From positions 2,976,001-3,040,000 of the forward strand of contig CP046866.1 of the NCBI GenBank assembly GCA_009789175.1: a stretch of DNA of 64,000 nucleotides. Direction: 5' to 3'. Positions 60,868 through 64,000 of this stretch are shown here, in pieces. Under the pieces are notes generated by a model. That model was not told where the DNA came from. It made no database searches and worked only from the letters and a program-made list of their open reading frames with translations. Within the stretch, counting starts at the first letter, position 1. Each line of letters starts with the position of its first letter. The DNA is from Salinibaculum litoreum (GTDB taxonomy: Archaea > Halobacteriota > Halobacteria > Halobacteriales > Haloarculaceae). The position numbers and the translations under genes were made by a program.

Positions 60868-63156
60868 TTATCGAACGGAATCGAGGAGGAGTTTCTGCTC
60901 GGTGCGTTTGACTTCGTGCTGGACGTCGCGGACGGCGTCGATGTTTGCGGAGATGGAGGTGACGCCCTCGTTGACGAGGTGGGAGACCATCCGCGGTTTC
61001 GAGCCGGCCTGTCCGCAGATGCTCGTGTTCACATCGTGTTCCCGGCAGGTCTCGATGACATCGCTGATGAGTTCCAGCACGGCCGGGTGGAGTTCGTCGT
61101 AGCGGTCGGCGACCTGCTCGTTGTTGCGGTCCACAGCAAGCGTGTACTGTGTGAGGTCGTTGGTGCCAAAGGAAGCGAAGTCGATGCCGGCCTCGGCCAT
61201 CTCCCCGACGGTCAAGGCGGCGGCAGGCGTCTCGATCATCACACCCCAGGAGCGTTTTGCCGTGTCGATGCCGGCTTCCTGGAGCTGGGCTTTCCCACGG
61301 CGGACATCGCCGGCGTCGTTGACCAGCGGGAACATGATTTCGACGTTGTCATAGCCCATATCGTACAGCTTCCGGAACGCCGCGAGTTCGTGCTGGAACA
61401 GGTCCGGCCGGTCGAGGCTGCGCCGAATCCCGCGGTAGCCAAGCATCGGGTTGTGTTCGGCCGGCTCGTTCTCGCCACCTTCGAGCTGCCGGAACTCATC
61501 AGTCGGGGCGTCGAGCGTCCGCACGCGGACCGGGCGCGGGTAGAACTCGTCGGCGACCCCGCGAACGCCGTCGACGATTTCCTCGATATACGCGTCGACG
61601 CCGTGGTCCTCGATATACTGCTCTGGCGTTTTCCCCAGCGACGTAATCATGTGCTCGATTCGCAACAGGCCGACACCATCCGCACCGGTCGCGGCGGCAC
61701 GCTCGGCGGCATCGGGAATCGAGACGTTGACCTTGACTTCCGTGGCGGTCATCGGTTTGACTGGCGTCTCAGGGCGAACGGCCTCGACGGCATCCTGCTG
61801 TTCGCTCGTCTCCGCGCCGGTCTCGATACTGCCTTTCTCGCCGTCGATGGTGATTGGCTGGCCGTCTTCGAGCTGTTCGGTCGCGTTCTCCGCACCGACG
61901 ACTGCGGGAACGCCGAGTTCGCGTGAGACGATAGCGGCGTGAGAGGTCATCCCACCCTCGTCAGTCACGATGCCGGCGGCGCGTTTCATCGCGGGCACCA
62001 TGTCCGGTGTGGTCATCTCCGCCACGATAACGTCTCCCTCACTGACCTTGTCCAGTTGGTCGAGCTTCCGGACGATGCTGGCTGGGCCGGCAGCATCTCC
62101 GGGACTGGCTCCCAGTCCCGACAGCACTACGTCGCTGCCCTCGGTGTCGCTGTCACTCGACCCGCCGGTCTCGCTGGAGACGCCGCCGTCTGCGACGCTG
62201 CCTTCCGTCGACCCCTCGGCGATTGTCGTGATAGGACGGGACTGCAGGAGATAGACCTCGCCGTCGTGGATGGCCCACTCAACGTCCTGTGGTTCGCCGT
62301 AGTAGTTCTCGATTTCCTCGCCCAACGCCAGCAAGGCGTCGAGTTCGTCGTCAGAGAGAACGCGCTCGTCTTGCTTTTCCGCGGGGACCTCGTCCTCGAC
62401 GGTCTCGCCGGTGTTGGCGTCGCGGACGTGCATCACTTTCTTCGTGGCGACGGTCTCCTCCTGCAGGTCACCGGTCGCGCGGTCGATGACGTAGTTGTCG
62501 GGCGTTACGGCACCGGAGACGACTGCCTCGCCCAGCCCCCAGGCAGCTTCGATGGTAACGACCGGCGCACCGGTCGATGGGTGACTTGTGAACAGCACGC
62601 CGCTTTTGTCGGCGTCGACCATCTCCTGGACGACGACGGCGATATCGACGGCCTCGCCGTCGAAACCCTGCTCCTGGCGGTAGTAGATAGCGCGCTGGGT
62701 GAACAGCGACGCCCAGCACTCCCGGACTTTCTCAAGCAGGTCCTCGCCGGTGACGTTGAGAAACGTCTCCTGTTGGCCGGCAAACGAGGCGTCGGGCAGG
62801 TCCTCGGCGGTCGCCGAGGAGCGGACGGCGACCGCGGCGTCCTCGCCGATGCGGTCGTAGGCTTCGAGGATACCCTCGCGTTGCTCGGCGGGAATCTCCG
62901 TCTCCCGGATGAGCTGTTGGGCCTGCTCTGCGGCCTCGGCGAGCGCCTTCGAGTCGTCGGAGTCGACATCGACGATGTCGAACAGCTCTTCGTCGATGCC
63001 GGTCTCCTCGATAAACGAGCGGTACGTATCCGCTGTGACGATAAACGCCGGAGGGACCGGAAGGTCCGCCGAGGTCATCTCCCCGAGCGACGCCGCCTTC
63101 CCACCGACTGCCTCCAGGTCGTCGGTCCTGACATCCTCCAGCCAGAGTACGGTCAT
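60868..63156 (-). CDS. ppsA: Phosphoenolpyruvate synthase
   Basis: A 762-residue enzyme that makes PEP from pyruvate and ATP in gluconeogenesis. The N-terminal ATP-grasp half has VGGKAASLGEMTSADLPVPP, VAVRSSATAEDLPDASFAGQ and ETFLNVTGEDLL. The swivelling His domain has GGMTSHAAIVSRELGVPAVV with H406 phosphorylated in the cycle. The C-terminal TIM barrel has EVKVNVSIPDAAERAAATGA, RIEHMITS and GICGQAGSK-like sequence (seen as SICGQAGSKPRMVSHLVNEG). Length and order are normal for PpsA. The ATG at 63156 lies 25 bp after a TATA-like element (tctttatcc on the minus strand). Confidence 0.96.
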   Translation of the reverse strand: MTVLWLEDVRTDDLEAVGGKAASLGEMTSADLPVPPAFIVTADTYRSFIEETGIDEELFDIVDVDSDDSKALAEAAEQAQQLIRETEIPAEQREGILEAYDRIGEDAAVAVRSSATAEDLPDASFAGQQETFLNVTGEDLLEKVRECWASLFTQRAIYYRQEQGFDGEAVDIAVVVQEMVDADKSGVLFTSHPSTGAPVVTIEAAWGLGEAVVSGAVTPDNYVIDRATGDLQEETVATKKVMHVRDANTGETVEDEVPAEKQDERVLSDDELDALLALGEEIENYYGEPQDVEWAIHDGEVYLLQSRPITTIAEGSTEGSVADGGVSSETGGSSDSDTEGSDVVLSGLGASPGDAAGPASIVRKLDQLDKVSEGDVIVAEMTTPDMVPAMKRAAGIVTDEGGMTSHAAIVSRELGVPAVVGAENATEQLEDGQPITIDGEKGSIETGAETSEQQDAVEAVRPETPVKPMTATEVKVNVSIPDAAERAAATGADGVGLLRIEHMITSLGKTPEQYIEDHGVDAYIEEIVDGVRGVADEFYPRPVRVRTLDAPTDEFRQLEGGENEPAEHNPMLGYRGIRRSLDRPDLFQHELAAFRKLYDMGYDNVEIMFPLVNDAGDVRRGKAQLQEAGIDTAKRSWGVMIETPAAALTVGEMAEAGIDFASFGTNDLTQYTLAVDRNNEQVADRYDELHPAVLELISDVIETCREHDVNTSICGQAGSKPRMVSHLVNEGVTSISANIDAVRDVQHEVKRTEQKLLLDSVR

Positions 63157-63292
63157 TAGGTGTAGGGAGTCGAACGAGGATAAAGAACCTTCTGGAGTTG
63201 TCGGCCCAGCGGCAGTCTCCGTGCCGTCTGAGCGTTCACCGGCCGGAGACAGACGCTGCCCGATTTCCACCCTCCATCCGCTGTGCTGGCGG

Positions 63293-64000
63293 TCAGGCCT
63301 CGATGATGTCGTCGTCTGCGGCCGGCGGCACCGTCACCGTCCCATCGAGTGTCGTTACCCCGAACCCACCCACGCGGAGTCGTTCGCCAGCCTCCACGTG
63401 GACCAGTCCCGGCCGGTCCCGGAAGTGTCCCTGCTCGACGGCTGTCGTCGCCGACTCGATGGTCCCAGTCCCGTACAGATGCGAGACCAGCCCCCCAGCG
63501 AGCGCCGGCCACGCGGGTGTCTCCAGGTCGGTCGTCGGGACGCCGACGCGGGCACCTGGCGGAACGAACGTCCGGACGTGACAGGCCACATCATCATCCA
63601 GCGTATCGAAGGTAAAGCCACAGACGGCATCGACGCCGGCCTGTTCGGCCACGTCGACCAGCGCCCCGGCGTCAGGGCTTGCCCCGCTGACGTGTTCGAG
63701 GAAGTTCACCGGTGCAGCGAGGACATCCGCTCCGACGGACAGCACCATTGGTGGCAGGTCCGCGCCTACGTCTCGCAGCGCCGCCGCGTCGATGCCCAGT
63801 GCGGCCGCGATGTCCTGCTCCCGTAGGTCTGTCCCGCTGGCTGTCGGGCGAGGTCGCTCGACCCACGCGCCGCCGTCCTCGGTCACCTCGACTGTCTCCG
63901 TTCCCGCTGCTGTCGAGAGGTCGTGTGTGCCGGCCTCGCGGTCGCCGCGCTCGAACTGCCGTATCACCGCGCCGAGCGTCGCGTGTGGATGTGTCGAAAG
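63293..64000 (-). CDS. PhzF-family isomerase-like protein, C-terminal part (runs off the window)
   Basis: The last 235 codons of a gene whose start is beyond the window. At the right edge the frame reads STHPHATLGAVIRQFERG, which matches the PhzF-fold motif after the first strands (GHATLAA). The body continues AGTETVEVTEDGGAWVERPR, DVGADLPPMVLSVGADVLAA, AVCGFTFDTLDDDVACHVRT then FVPPGARV, and GGLVSHLYGTGTIESATTAV, typical of the second half of PhzF-like epimerase/isomerase proteins. The substrate is unknown. Truncated only by the window. Confidence 0.85.
   Translation of the reverse strand, partial: LSTHPHATLGAVIRQFERGDREAGTHDLSTAAGTETVEVTEDGGAWVERPRPTASGTDLREQDIAAALGIDAAALRDVGADLPPMVLSVGADVLAAPVNFLEHVSGASPDAGALVDVAEQAGVDAVCGFTFDTLDDDVACHVRTFVPPGARVGVPTTDLETPAWPALAGGLVSHLYGTGTIESATTAVEQGHFRDRPGLVHVEAGERLRVGGFGVTTLDGTVTVPPAADDDIIEA

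Noticed and set aside
60481-63159. Two long plus-strand open frames opposite ppsA and the KaiC-like gene
   Set aside because: They end or start inside well-supported genes on the other strand, with Val/Asp/Gly-rich sequence typical of antisense frames in GC-rich haloarchaeal DNA.

Overview
The window is chromosomal DNA of a halophilic archaeon (class Halobacteria). The supporting evidence is GC-rich DNA, strongly acidic proteins, leaderless genes with a TATA box about 26-29 bp before the start codon, an initiator tRNA-Met of the archaeal type with no encoded CCA, and marker families: HalOD1, halocyanin, class III (PilA-type) pilins, aIF1, aIF2-alpha, Nop10, L44e, S27e, MfnA and F420 enzymes. 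The genus cannot be fixed from sequence alone; a member of the Haloarcula group is plausible. I see no rRNA, CRISPR array or intact transposase.

Layout. 1-2601: K+ uptake, a TrkH end and TrkA on the minus strand facing a second TrkH on the plus strand. 2698-9024: a HalOD1 protein, valS behind a possible valine-rich leader peptide, rimI, a compact cluster of haloarchaeal small proteins, a Nudix hydrolase and a rhodanese. 9288-12487: a metal-binding chaperone-like protein, a three-gene ABC exporter and a SHOCT membrane protein. 12627-16965: a Nudix-eIF2B fusion, a small phosphodiesterase, cofE overlapping a Mer-like F420 enzyme, and two small proteins. 17163-21630: MoxR, DUF58, transglutaminase operon, then aIF1. 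21677-27003: a membrane protein, engB, a GH2-like protein and a coiled-coil protein, with two hairpin-rich intergenic regions. 27050-36866: sppA, a UbiA prenyltransferase, an aminotransferase, a MgtC/DUF4010 protein, a phosphoesterase, an amine-oxidase-like flavoprotein, a threonine-synthase-like protein and a membrane J-protein. 36954-39155: the archaeal translation cluster L44e-S27e-aIF2alpha-Nop10-PAC2. 39354-43769: small proteins and glycan genes (DUF2298, GT2, GtrA). 43839-49498: initiator tRNA with a duplicated 3' end, an SDR pseudogene, hpt, a large membrane protein and a type IV pilin cluster containing one decayed copy. 49666-56032: coaBC, a flavoprotein, three Tat/lipobox proteins, an SRPBCC protein and a double-domain halocyanin. 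56103-64000: metG, a 400-bp hairpin array, mfnA, a RecA/KaiC-like protein without a proper P-loop, ppsA and a truncated PhzF gene.

Functional themes are translation (valS, metG, aIF1, aIF2alpha, L44e, S27e, Nop10, initiator tRNA), membrane and surface biology (K+ uptake, ABC export, pilins, lipoproteins, halocyanin, glycan transfer), and coenzyme metabolism (CoA by coaBC, F420 by cofE, and the mfnA decarboxylase). The most unusual signals are non-coding: three intergenic regions (about 22617-22910, 23604-23894 and 58320-58722) made almost wholly of inverted repeats and sharing one exact 13-base word; a leaderless 12-codon reading frame with four valine codons just before valS; a run of four G-tracts after valS; and a 27-bp copy of the tRNA 3' end 133 bp downstream of the tRNA.
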